The notes under the pieces are model-generated. The model worked only from the letters and a program-made list of their open reading frames with translations, made no database searches and had not been told where the DNA came from. Positions 45,451 to 53,533 of a stretch of DNA of 64,000 nucleotides are shown here, piece after piece. The first letter of the stretch is position 1. Each line of letters opens with the position of its first letter. The position numbers were made by a program, and so were the translations under genes. The stretch is from JANQOZ01 sp045106555 (GTDB lineage: Bacteria; Pseudomonadota; Gammaproteobacteria; Xanthomonadales; SZUA-38), in contig JBGCET010000028.1 in assembly GCA_045106555.1 (NCBI GenBank), positions 22,304-86,303 of the forward strand. Reading direction: 5' to 3'.

Positions 45451-46011
45451 GTGTCGGACAAACGCATAGAACTGGAACAGGCCGCTACCGCTGCTGTGCA
45501 GCGGTCCGGTCTACAAAACCTCAGCTTTCGCACCCTGGCCGACCACGTTGGGGTGAAGTCATCCAGCGTGCACTACTACTTCCCAGAGAAATCCGATCTT
45601 GCCAAAGCGCTGATTACTAACTACACCGAAGCGCTGAACCAGAAGGTCAAAGCGGTTGACCAGCAGTCCGTTAGTCTGCGCAAAAAGCTCGAAGGACTGG
45701 TCACTATTTTTGCCCAAGTTATTGAGGCCGATAATTTCTGCCTTTGCGGCATGATGGCGGCAGAAGTGGCCACCTTAACCGATGAAAACCGGCAACTGCT
45801 CGCCCAATTTTTTACGACCATGGAAGACTGGCTATGCGCAGCACTGGTCAAAGATCAACACCAGGTCAACAGCCCCATGCATCCCCGCAGCCTCGCTCGA
45901 CTGATTATTTCTGGATTGGAGGGCGCAATATTGCTGGATCGCGTTGACGGCGGCTGCGAGCGCCTCAACGCCCAGCGTGAGATGCTCCATCACCTGGTAA
46001 ACGACGCCTAG
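45451..46011 (+). CDS. TetR/AcrR-family transcriptional regulator
   Basis: The 186-residue protein has the TetR helix-turn-helix: IELEQAATAAVQRSGLQNLS then FRTLADHVGVKSSSVHYYF, which ends with the typical YYFPEK recognition helix. The C-terminal 120 residues form the ligand-binding domain, close to the group with C-terminal motif GLEGAILL. Start is GTG at 45451, with AGGA before it. It probably controls the cupin gene 85 bases downstream, since a perfect inverted repeat lies between. Confidence 0.9.
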   Translation: MSDKRIELEQAATAAVQRSGLQNLSFRTLADHVGVKSSSVHYYFPEKSDLAKALITNYTEALNQKVKAVDQQSVSLRKKLEGLVTIFAQVIEADNFCLCGMMAAEVATLTDENRQLLAQFFTTMEDWLCAALVKDQHQVNSPMHPRSLARLIISGLEGAILLDRVDGGCERLNAQREMLHHLVNDA

Positions 46012-46054
46012 CTGGTGCGAGTTGACAAGCGATGGCTGTTTCAATAATTTACCT

Positions 46055-46072
46055 ATCTATCGGTTGATAGAT
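46055..46072. promoter_or_regulatory. Perfect inverted repeat ATCTATC-GGTT-GATAGAT
   Basis: An 18-base perfect 7-4-7 inverted repeat lies 24 bases before the cupin start. Size and symmetry fit a TetR-family operator, and GATAGAT recurs in the site before the tetR gene. So the TetR protein likely binds here. Inference. Confidence 0.65.
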
Positions 46073-46095
46073 TCCGCAACGAGATACCTTCTAAT

Positions 46096-46776
46096 ATGGA
46101 AATCAACGCCGACTTTAACCAGCGTGTGGTTGTGCACAGCGAACAATTACCCTGGGTGGATTCGCCGATGCCCGGCGTTCAGCGTCGCATGCTTGACCGT
46201 GTCGGCGATGAGGTTGCACGAGCCACCAGCATTGTTCGGTATGCACCCGGCAGCCTTTTTTCGCCCCACGTTCATAGCGGCGGCGAAGAATTTGTCGTAC
46301 TTGATGGGGTGTTTTCCGACGAGCATGGAGATTTCCCGGCGGGAACCTATGTGAGAAACCCGCCGCAGTCCAAACATACCCCAGGCTCTCACCCCGGCTG
46401 CATTATCTTCGTCAAACTCTGGCAGTTTGCCCCTGACGACCGGACACCGGTTATTGCCAATTTGGCAAAACTGGGCAGCGTCGAGGATGCGTCGCGGCCG
46501 GGAGTATCGGTATCAACGCTTTTTGAAGATCACCGGGAACAGGTGAGAATGGAACTGTGGCGGCCCGGCGCAACGGTGTCCATTAACGCAGACCTCGGCG
46601 CGGAAATTTTGGTGTTGGGCGGCGAGTACGCTGAGAGCGGTGACACTCTAGTCAAGCATAGCTGGACTCGCATCCCGGTTGGGGCAACATTCAGCGCCAG
46701 CGCCGGACCGCAGGGTGCACGTGTGTGGATTAAAACAGGGGGAGTTCGTTTTACCGAGCCACCAACGGCTGTCTGA
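46096..46776 (+). CDS. ChrR-like cupin protein
   Basis: The 226-residue protein has two cupin-like halves. The first contains the metal-binding pattern SPHVHSGGEEFVVLDG, followed by DFPAGTYVRNPPQSKH, the usual HxH, E, H set. The second is a cupin remnant (EILVLGGEY, WTRIPVGATF). This is the layout of ChrR-like proteins, which bind zinc and answer to oxidative stress, or of cupin dioxygenase-like enzymes. No sigma factor is adjacent, so anti-sigma action is unlikely. Control by the TetR protein is suggested by operators. Confidence 0.83.
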   Translation: MEINADFNQRVVVHSEQLPWVDSPMPGVQRRMLDRVGDEVARATSIVRYAPGSLFSPHVHSGGEEFVVLDGVFSDEHGDFPAGTYVRNPPQSKHTPGSHPGCIIFVKLWQFAPDDRTPVIANLAKLGSVEDASRPGVSVSTLFEDHREQVRMELWRPGATVSINADLGAEILVLGGEYAESGDTLVKHSWTRIPVGATFSASAGPQGARVWIKTGGVRFTEPPTAV

Positions 46777-46821
46777 TGGCGATAACCTCTGGATAGACCC
46801 AACCGCGGCTATGGCGCCGGT

Positions 46822-48588
46822 TCAATGGCTGGATGCGTTCCCCGCCCCGGCAGGAATTCGAATGTCGTCCACCAGGGCCTGCACGGATTGCGGCGGCGGC
46901 GCTGACAGCCGACTGACCACGGTCGCCACTAGAAAATTCAACGCCATGCCGACAGCACCGATACCCTCGGGCGATATGCCCAGGAACCAATGCTCTGCGG
47001 TATTGATGCCCATTGGGTCGATAAACACACCCTTAAAATAGATGATGTAGCCGGCAGTAAAGACCAGCCCAACCAGCATCCCGGCGATAGCGCCTTCTCG
47101 ATTGATTCGTTTGCTGAATATCCCCATCAAGATGACAGGGAACAACGACGCGGCCGCCAATCCAAACGCGAACGCCACCACCTGGCTGACAAAACCTGGC
47201 GGATAAAAACCCAGGTAGCCTGCGATGCACACAGCAACTCCCGCAGCGATTCGACCGATCAAAAGCTCCCGGCGATCAGATAGCGCCGGCGCAATCATGC
47301 CCTTCACCAAGTCATGGGAAATACTGGAAGAGATCACCAGCAATAACCCGGCTGCCGTTGACAACGCAGCCGCGATGCCGCCTGCCGCCACCAGCGCAAT
47401 AACCCAGTTGGGTAACCCGGCAATTTCCGGATTGGCCAACACCATGATGTCGCGATCGACGCTGAGCTCGTTACCCTGCCAGCCGTAACTCTCTGCAGTG
47501 GGCGCAAACTCCGGATTGGCATCGTTGTAATACTGAATCCGCCCATCGCCGTTTTTGTCGTTAAACTTCAGCAGCCCGGTCTTTTCCCAGGTCTTAAACC
47601 ACTGGGGTCTCTCCTCGTAAGCCAAGTTCGCCTCGGGTTGACCAATCGTACCGGGCTGAACAGTATCAATGAGATTGAGACGAGCCATCGAACCCACCGC
47701 CGGCGCAACGGTATACAAAATGGCAATGAAACCCAGCGCCCAAAAAGCCGACCGGCGCGCGTCCCGTACTTTGGGAACGGTAAAAAACCGAACAATCACA
47801 TGGGGCAAACCCGCGGTGCCCACCATCAACGCCAAAGTGATAGCAAAAATATCCACGGTGGATTTGTTGCCCAGGGTATAGGCGTTAAACCCCAGCTCCT
47901 GCACAACCTGGTCGAGTTTCACCAGCAGCGAAACCCCCTCCCCGCTGAGTTCGCTGCCAAAGGCGAGCTGGGGTACCGGGTTGCCCGTCATCTGAAAGGA
48001 AATAAACACCGCTGGTACGGTGTAGGCGAAGATCAGCACACAATACTGGGCAACCTGGGTATAGGTAATGCCTTTCATCCCTCCAAGCACCGCGTAGAAA
48101 AACACCACGCCCATGCCAATGAGCAATCCTGTCAGTAGGTCTACTTCCAAAAACCGGGAAAACACAATACCCACGCCACGCATTTGGCCAGCAACATAAG
48201 TAAAGGAAATAAATATCAGGCACAGCACCGCAACCACTCTGGCGGCATTTGAGTAATAGCGCTCACCAATAAATTCTGGAACTGTAAACTTGCCGAATTT
48301 GCGCAAATAAGGTGCCAGCAGCAGGGCCAGCAGCACATACCCGCCGGTCCAGCCCATCAGGTATACCGACCCCCCGTAGCCAAGGAACGAAATCAGTCCA
48401 GCCATGGAAATAAACGACGCGGCTGACATCCAATCCGCCGCCGTGGCCATGCCGTTGGCCACCGGGTGCACCCCTTTGCCGGCGACGTAAAAGTCTCGGG
48501 TTGATCCCGCACGCGAGGCAATGGCAATACCGATATAAAGCAGAAAACTGGCCCCTACCGCGATGTAGGTCATGGTTTGTAGTGACAT
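46822..48588 (-). CDS. Sodium:solute symporter, VC_2705 type large subunit
   Basis: The 588-residue protein is an SSS family transporter of the VC_2705 subfamily, related to acetate permease ActP. It has DFYVAGKGVHPVANGMATAAD, MSAASFISMAGLISFLG, GGMKGITYTQVAQY and ALSTAAGLLLVISSSISHDL. Inserted is a loop with EF-hand-like DKNGDGRIQYY at about 355-365. The protein pairs with the DUF4212 small subunit. ATG at 48588 lies seven bases after the DUF4212 stop. The track frame starting with TTG 27 bases earlier overlaps that gene and is unlikely. A short-chain acid substrate is possible. Confidence 0.9.
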   Translation of the reverse strand: MSLQTMTYIAVGASFLLYIGIAIASRAGSTRDFYVAGKGVHPVANGMATAADWMSAASFISMAGLISFLGYGGSVYLMGWTGGYVLLALLLAPYLRKFGKFTVPEFIGERYYSNAARVVAVLCLIFISFTYVAGQMRGVGIVFSRFLEVDLLTGLLIGMGVVFFYAVLGGMKGITYTQVAQYCVLIFAYTVPAVFISFQMTGNPVPQLAFGSELSGEGVSLLVKLDQVVQELGFNAYTLGNKSTVDIFAITLALMVGTAGLPHVIVRFFTVPKVRDARRSAFWALGFIAILYTVAPAVGSMARLNLIDTVQPGTIGQPEANLAYEERPQWFKTWEKTGLLKFNDKNGDGRIQYYNDANPEFAPTAESYGWQGNELSVDRDIMVLANPEIAGLPNWVIALVAAGGIAAALSTAAGLLLVISSSISHDLVKGMIAPALSDRRELLIGRIAAGVAVCIAGYLGFYPPGFVSQVVAFAFGLAAASLFPVILMGIFSKRINREGAIAGMLVGLVFTAGYIIYFKGVFIDPMGINTAEHWFLGISPEGIGAVGMALNFLVATVVSRLSAPPPQSVQALVDDIRIPAGAGNASSH

Positions 48589-48595
48589 CGGATAA

Positions 48596-48853
48596 CTACT
48601 CTTCGAATACGCCAAACTGGCGATCTAGACGGTTCATTTGCCGAGCGTAAATGCCAATCAACGCCAGAAAGACAAAGATCGACCCCTGTTGAGCCCACCA
48701 GAATCCGAGCTTAAAACCAAAAAACTCGATGCTATCCAGCGCTTCCTTAAATAAGATACCGAAGCCATAGGACACGACAAACCATACCGCCAGCAGAGTG
48801 AGCACCAGTTTGATATTGGCTTTCCAGTAAGCCTGCCGTTGGGCATCTTGCAT
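48596..48853 (-). CDS. DUF4212 symporter small subunit
   Basis: The 85-residue protein matches DUF4212: AYWKANIKLVLTLLAVWFVV, GFKLGFWWAQQGSIFVFLAL and a charged tail IYARQMNRLDRQFG. It has two membrane helices and is always paired with the VC_2705-type sodium symporter. AAGGAA precedes the ATG. It starts 33 bases after the end of the S9 peptidase gene, so the three could be one operon. Confidence 0.9.
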   Translation of the reverse strand: MQDAQRQAYWKANIKLVLTLLAVWFVVSYGFGILFKEALDSIEFFGFKLGFWWAQQGSIFVFLALIGIYARQMNRLDRQFGVFEE

Positions 48854-48886
48854 AGGTATTCCTTGAATTTTACTCAGGTCGCCAGA

Positions 48887-50947
48887 CTACTTGTCCAGGT
48901 AGCGATGCAGCCAATGATTCACTTCATTGTGCCATTGAACCGAGTTGCTGGGTTTTAGCACCCAATGGTTTTCATCGGGAAAGTACAAAAAACGACTGTC
49001 TATCCCCTGCCGTTGCAACGCGGTAAACGCGGCAATTCCCTGGGTCACCGGCACCCGGTAATCCAGTTCGCCGTGCACCACCAGCATGGGCGTCTTCCAG
49101 CGGGACACATAATTTACCGGGTTGTGCTTCTCGTAGTTTTCCGGCTCGGCAAACTGAGGGCCACCGTTTTCCCATTCAGGAAACCAGAGTTCTTCGGTGG
49201 TGTAATACATGCTGCGGGTGTCAAACACGCCATCGTGGTTCACCAGACAATCAAATCGGTCTGGCCAGTTGCCGGCGATCCAGTTGATCATGTATCCGCC
49301 GTAAGAGGCTCCCAACGCGCAAACCCGGTCGCCGTCCAGAAAGCTGTACTGCTTCAATGCTGAGGCCAGCCCTAACTGGAGATCCACTAAAGGCGCGCCA
49401 CCCCAATCGCCGGAAATGGCGTCAGTAAATGCCTGGCCGTAACCGGTGGACCCGTGAAAATCGATAAACACCGCGGCGAACCCCTGTCCGGCATAGGTTT
49501 GGGGATTCCATCGGTAGTGAAAGTGGTTGCTGAAGCTACCTTGGGGCCCACCGTGAATCAAAAACGCTATAGGGTATTGCTGGCCTGTTTTGAATCCCGC
49601 AGGTTTCACCACATAGCCGTAGACTTGATCGCCGCCGGCACCTTTGAAGGAAAACTGTTCAAAGTCTCCGAGTTCCACGCCCTTCAATTCCGACGCCGAG
49701 AACTGCGTTAATTGGCGAACCTCGCCACCTGCCAGAGGCAACGCAAATAGTTCGCTGGGGCGTTTCAAATCGTCTTTCGCAAAAATAATGTGAGTTGAGC
49801 TCACGTCCAACGCACTGACATATCCTTCAGCCACCCGCTTTTTTGCTTGCCCGTCGTCCAGGTCTATCTGCCACAGCGTCTTATGCCCCAGGTCCTGGGC
49901 GTTAACGAATAATGACCGGCCATCCGGTGAGAACACTATTGACGAGGGTGAACGATCCCAATCCGAGGCCAAGGTTCGAGTTTTTCCCGAGCGCAGATCC
50001 CGCAGTTTGATCTGAAATCGGTCGGCTTCAAACCCTGGTCTGCTCATCGCCAGCCAGGCCAGTGATTTGCCGTCTGGGCTCAGCACAGGCTGCGTATCCC
50101 AGGCGCGATTGTCCCGGGTCAGGTTGTTGGCTTTTCCATCGCCATTGATCAGCGCAGAATAAAGATCAAAGTTGGTGGACGTTGGTTCCTCGGCATTGCG
50201 AAGGCGCGCAGCAAAATACACCGTTGTGCCGTCTGGCGAAATGGCATATTCCTCTTTACCACCCCAAACCCGGGACGGAACGTCTGCGTTAACCTTGTTA
50301 GTTAACGCCGTTGGCTGAGCCGCTTCGGCAACGCCGTCAATGAGTTTTAACGCAAACAGCTCGGAACGTTTCTCACTCAGCCAATGGTCCCAATGGCGCA
50401 TGAACAGCTGCGAGTAGGCCGCCCCGGAGGTTGTGCTTTCGTCTAAGGATTGCTGCCGAACTACGCTGCACGCAAAGGTCTCGCAATCGGGAAACACCTG
50501 GGCGGAAAAAATTAAAGTGGCATTATCGGGACTCAGGCGAAACGTTGTGACGTCCACTGCAAGGTTGGTCACCGCGCGGGCTTCGCCACCGTCAATAGGA
50601 ATCTGCCAAACCTGAGATCCACCCGCGCGGTTTGAGAGAAAGAAAATCTTGCGACCATCAGCAGACCACACCGGATCGGTGTCGTTGGCCTGGTGTGAGG
50701 TTAGCTGCCGCAGCTGACCGGTATGGACACTGGCTAGCCACAGATCATAACGCCCCTTATTAGCAGTCATGTCGGTAGTACGAAGAGTAAACACCACCTG
50801 AGTGCCATCGGGTGAAATGCCAGGCGCGCCTACCCGACTCAGAGCCACCAGGTGATCGGCGGTAAAGGGTTCTGCCAACGCCGAGGACATGGCCCCTAAC
50901 AAAAGCACCAGACTAATACTGATCTGCCGCAGCCACGACTTTTTCAT
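48887..50947 (-). CDS. Secreted S9-family prolyl oligopeptidase / dipeptidyl aminopeptidase
   Basis: The 686-residue protein has a signal peptide ending in ALA (about residue 25), an N-terminal beta-propeller built of WD40-like/PD40 repeats (for example RIFFLSNRAGGSQVW, SLAWLAMSRPGF) and a C-terminal alpha/beta hydrolase. The catalytic Ser is in GASYGGYM, Asp in VHGELDYRVP, His in DENHWV. Such enzymes remove dipeptides or cleave after Pro or hydrophobic residues in the periplasm. It lies upstream of the sodium symporter pair, so peptide breakdown and product uptake may be joined. Confidence 0.92.
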   Translation of the reverse strand: MKKSWLRQISISLVLLLGAMSSALAEPFTADHLVALSRVGAPGISPDGTQVVFTLRTTDMTANKGRYDLWLASVHTGQLRQLTSHQANDTDPVWSADGRKIFFLSNRAGGSQVWQIPIDGGEARAVTNLAVDVTTFRLSPDNATLIFSAQVFPDCETFACSVVRQQSLDESTTSGAAYSQLFMRHWDHWLSEKRSELFALKLIDGVAEAAQPTALTNKVNADVPSRVWGGKEEYAISPDGTTVYFAARLRNAEEPTSTNFDLYSALINGDGKANNLTRDNRAWDTQPVLSPDGKSLAWLAMSRPGFEADRFQIKLRDLRSGKTRTLASDWDRSPSSIVFSPDGRSLFVNAQDLGHKTLWQIDLDDGQAKKRVAEGYVSALDVSSTHIIFAKDDLKRPSELFALPLAGGEVRQLTQFSASELKGVELGDFEQFSFKGAGGDQVYGYVVKPAGFKTGQQYPIAFLIHGGPQGSFSNHFHYRWNPQTYAGQGFAAVFIDFHGSTGYGQAFTDAISGDWGGAPLVDLQLGLASALKQYSFLDGDRVCALGASYGGYMINWIAGNWPDRFDCLVNHDGVFDTRSMYYTTEELWFPEWENGGPQFAEPENYEKHNPVNYVSRWKTPMLVVHGELDYRVPVTQGIAAFTALQRQGIDSRFLYFPDENHWVLKPSNSVQWHNEVNHWLHRYLDK

Positions 50948-51103
50948 CTCTTACTCCGCCCTGTATTCCGATGGCGCTAACCCTACCACCTGGCAGCAAA
51001 AAAAGCTGGCGCAAGCGGTTGCCGCCAAACTGTGTTCCCGCACTGAAATGCGAACCTCAATCTGTGCTAAGTTCGGCCCTCAATTGATCAAGAGGCAGCG
51101 GTT

Positions 51104-52345
51104 TTGAATCATAAATTTGTAACGTCCGCGTTAATGGTGAGCATATTGGCTGGAACTTGCCAGGTTGAAGCCCAGGTAGAAAACCTGCGAATCAGCGAAG
51201 TGAATCCGGAGACCCGCGAGGTGGAAGTCACCAACCTCGGACCCGCCTTCAGTCCCACAACCGCCCACCCGTTCTGCCATCGCTTTTCCTACGGCAATCT
51301 GATCAATAGCAGTGTGAACTTTGAACAAAACGGGCGCGAGACGTTCAACTTGGTTGGGCTTAGTGACGAGTTTAGTGACCTGTGGATTTATACCTCCAGC
51401 CCCTTCAGCAACGCCGACAATATTGTTCAGGGCCTGCAGTACGGCCGCGGCAGTATTGGTCGCGCCGCGCTGGCCAGCGGGGTAGACAAATGGTCCGGCG
51501 CAGAGAGCTTCACGCCCACACCGCCTATGGGCATGACCCTGTCCTGGGATGGCTTCGGCAACACCGCCTTCGACTGGTATGTGGATGAAACTCCGTCCCT
51601 AGGCAGCGCCGACACATCCCCTTTTGGCACTGTGCCCGCTAGCACAAAGTTTCCCGTTGGGGTGCAGGACTTCGAATCTTTGCTGCTCGGCGACCCGGTC
51701 TCAGTCATCGAGAACTGGCCGGTAGTGGATTCAAGTCCAGCTGGCGCGTTCACCGTTCGAGCGGTGGGCGACGTGTTGGGCGAAACCACACCCCGACCCA
51801 CAACGACCCAATGGCTGCGAATTCACGATGCCGATCCCGGGGACGTGGAAAATCGCTTTTACGGCCCGACGATAACCGCACTGGTTGAGTCAGATTATTC
51901 CTGGCGCTTTTTTGTTGCGGCAGAGCAGGCGCCTCCGGCCAGCGGCGATAATTACCCCCGTTATACGATTCAACATGCCACCGCCGGCTTTGCCAATGCC
52001 TGGGGCGTTGAGTATCGCAACGATGGCATTTACCTGATCGTGACTGGCGTTGGTGGCACCCCGGCGGAAGTGCGGATGAAAGCCTCGACCTACCCAGACG
52101 ACCTGGGCGTCTGGCAAGACATTTCGATATCAGTAGATTTTGACGCCGCTACGGTGTCAGCCACCATTGACGCAGAACCTCAGGTATCCCTACCGATTAA
52201 CCTGGATGCCAGTGCAGACCCTGCGGCGTTCCGCTTTTGTTACCGCGGAGAGGGCATAGGCAATGTGGGCACTTTTCTGTTAGACGATGTGTCGGTTGTG
52301 GTCATCGATACAGAGACGTTGTTCAGCAACGGCTTCGAGGAATAA
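51104..52345 (+). CDS. Secreted beta-rich protein with C-terminal LFSNGFE motif
   Basis: The 413-residue protein starts at TTG 51104, with AGAGG ten bases upstream, and has a signal peptide cut after VEA. The first 140 residues resemble a lamin-tail-like (LTD) domain: LRISEVNPETREVEVTNLG, with DLWIYTSSPF and GMTLSWDGFG. The second half, from FPVGVQDFESL on, looks like a concanavalin-like beta-sandwich. No catalytic residues were found. The end, ETLFSNGFEE, resembles FFADSFE at the end of the PPC-like protein. Function is unknown; perhaps cell-surface or carbohydrate-binding. Confidence 0.72.
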   Translation: MNHKFVTSALMVSILAGTCQVEAQVENLRISEVNPETREVEVTNLGPAFSPTTAHPFCHRFSYGNLINSSVNFEQNGRETFNLVGLSDEFSDLWIYTSSPFSNADNIVQGLQYGRGSIGRAALASGVDKWSGAESFTPTPPMGMTLSWDGFGNTAFDWYVDETPSLGSADTSPFGTVPASTKFPVGVQDFESLLLGDPVSVIENWPVVDSSPAGAFTVRAVGDVLGETTPRPTTTQWLRIHDADPGDVENRFYGPTITALVESDYSWRFFVAAEQAPPASGDNYPRYTIQHATAGFANAWGVEYRNDGIYLIVTGVGGTPAEVRMKASTYPDDLGVWQDISISVDFDAATVSATIDAEPQVSLPINLDASADPAAFRFCYRGEGIGNVGTFLLDDVSVVVIDTETLFSNGFEE

Positions 52346-52365
52346 AAACCAAGCTCGGACGGCTG

Positions 52366-53514
52366 GTGGATCAACAAAGCTACCGCACTCAGCTGGAGTT
52401 TAGTTTAGGCACGCCGTTTGTTGACGGCAATCAAATACGCCTTTTGCACAATGGCGATGAGATCTTCCCGCAAATGCTGGGGGCCATAGAGAGCGCCAGC
52501 GAGCATGTAGATTTCGCAACGTTTGTCTACTGGCAGGGTGACGTCGCTGAACGTTTTGCGAGGGTCCTGGCAGGTCAGGCGAAGGCCGGCGTTCGCGTTC
52601 GAGTGTTGCTGGATGCCGTTGGCTCTCGCCCTATGCAATCGGCTTGGGTTGATCAGATGCGTGCTGCCGGTGTAGAGGTTCGTTTTTTCAGACCGCTGAG
52701 CACCTGGCGTTTCTGGCGCATGGACAAACGCACCCATCGCAAACTATTGGTATGCGACAGCAACGTTGGATTTACCGGCGGGGTGGGTATTGGCGAGGAG
52801 TGGGAAGGCAACGCGGCGAACCCCGATGAATGGCGGGAAACTCACTGTCAAGTTAACGGCCCTGCGGTACGCAGCCTGCAGGCCGCGTTTTCTGACAATT
52901 GGAACGAAGCCGGGCAATGGCAGTGGATGGGCGACCGTCGTGGCGCCAAAGCGTTGCCGTCGGGCATACCTGTCCAGATCATTCGTGCCTCCACCACCAT
53001 TGGTTGGACCCAAACAGCAACCCTCTTGCGCTCACTGGTATCGATCGCCCGCCATTCGCTAAAAATTACTACGCCGTATTTCGTTCCGGATAATGTCTTG
53101 ATGCAGCTACTGGCGAAGGCCGTTGAGCGAGGTGTTGATGTGCAGGTGCTGACAGCAGGCAAACATCATGATTCAAAAATTTCCCAGCTAGCCTCCCACC
53201 CATGTATCGAGCAGGTGCTGAGCTCTGGCGTTCGGGTGCTGCGTTATCAGAAGACCATGCTGCATGCCAAAACACTGGTGGTCGATGGCGTTGTCAGCTG
53301 TATTGGGTCTGCCAACTGGAACCGCCGCTCGCTAGGCAAAGACGAAGAATGTTGCGCGGTGGCGCTATGTGCGGATGTTGCCGCAACCCTTGAGAGTCGC
53401 TTTGAGCAAGACTGCCAGGAGGCCGAATCCCTGGACCACCAGACCTGGAAGAAGCGCCCGGTCTGGACTCGAATGAAAGAAACTGCGGCAGGCTGGGTGT
53501 CAGAGCAAACCTAA
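52366..53514 (+). CDS. Phospholipase D-family protein, cardiolipin synthase-like
   Basis: The 382-residue protein has two HKD motifs, HRKLLVCD (about residue 125) and HAKTLVVDG (about 295), the mark of the PLD superfamily. FVYWQGDVAERFARVL and TPYFVPDN around them match cardiolipin synthases such as ClsB. There is no N-terminal membrane helix, so it is the ClsB-like short form. Start is not clear: frame opens inside the preceding gene, and GTG at 52366 is the first sensible codon after that gene's stop; the ribosome site is weak. It likely makes phospholipid from glycerophospholipids. It is convergent with the repeat protein. Confidence 0.87.
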   Translation: MDQQSYRTQLEFSLGTPFVDGNQIRLLHNGDEIFPQMLGAIESASEHVDFATFVYWQGDVAERFARVLAGQAKAGVRVRVLLDAVGSRPMQSAWVDQMRAAGVEVRFFRPLSTWRFWRMDKRTHRKLLVCDSNVGFTGGVGIGEEWEGNAANPDEWRETHCQVNGPAVRSLQAAFSDNWNEAGQWQWMGDRRGAKALPSGIPVQIIRASTTIGWTQTATLLRSLVSIARHSLKITTPYFVPDNVLMQLLAKAVERGVDVQVLTAGKHHDSKISQLASHPCIEQVLSSGVRVLRYQKTMLHAKTLVVDGVVSCIGSANWNRRSLGKDEECCAVALCADVAATLESRFEQDCQEAESLDHQTWKKRPVWTRMKETAAGWVSEQT

Positions 53515-53533
53515 CCCGCAACACCGGGAGAGG

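Noticed and set aside
52237..52365. Upstream extension of the cardiolipin synthase-like gene
   Set aside because: It overlaps the preceding secreted protein gene in another frame and adds residues with no match to the PLD family.
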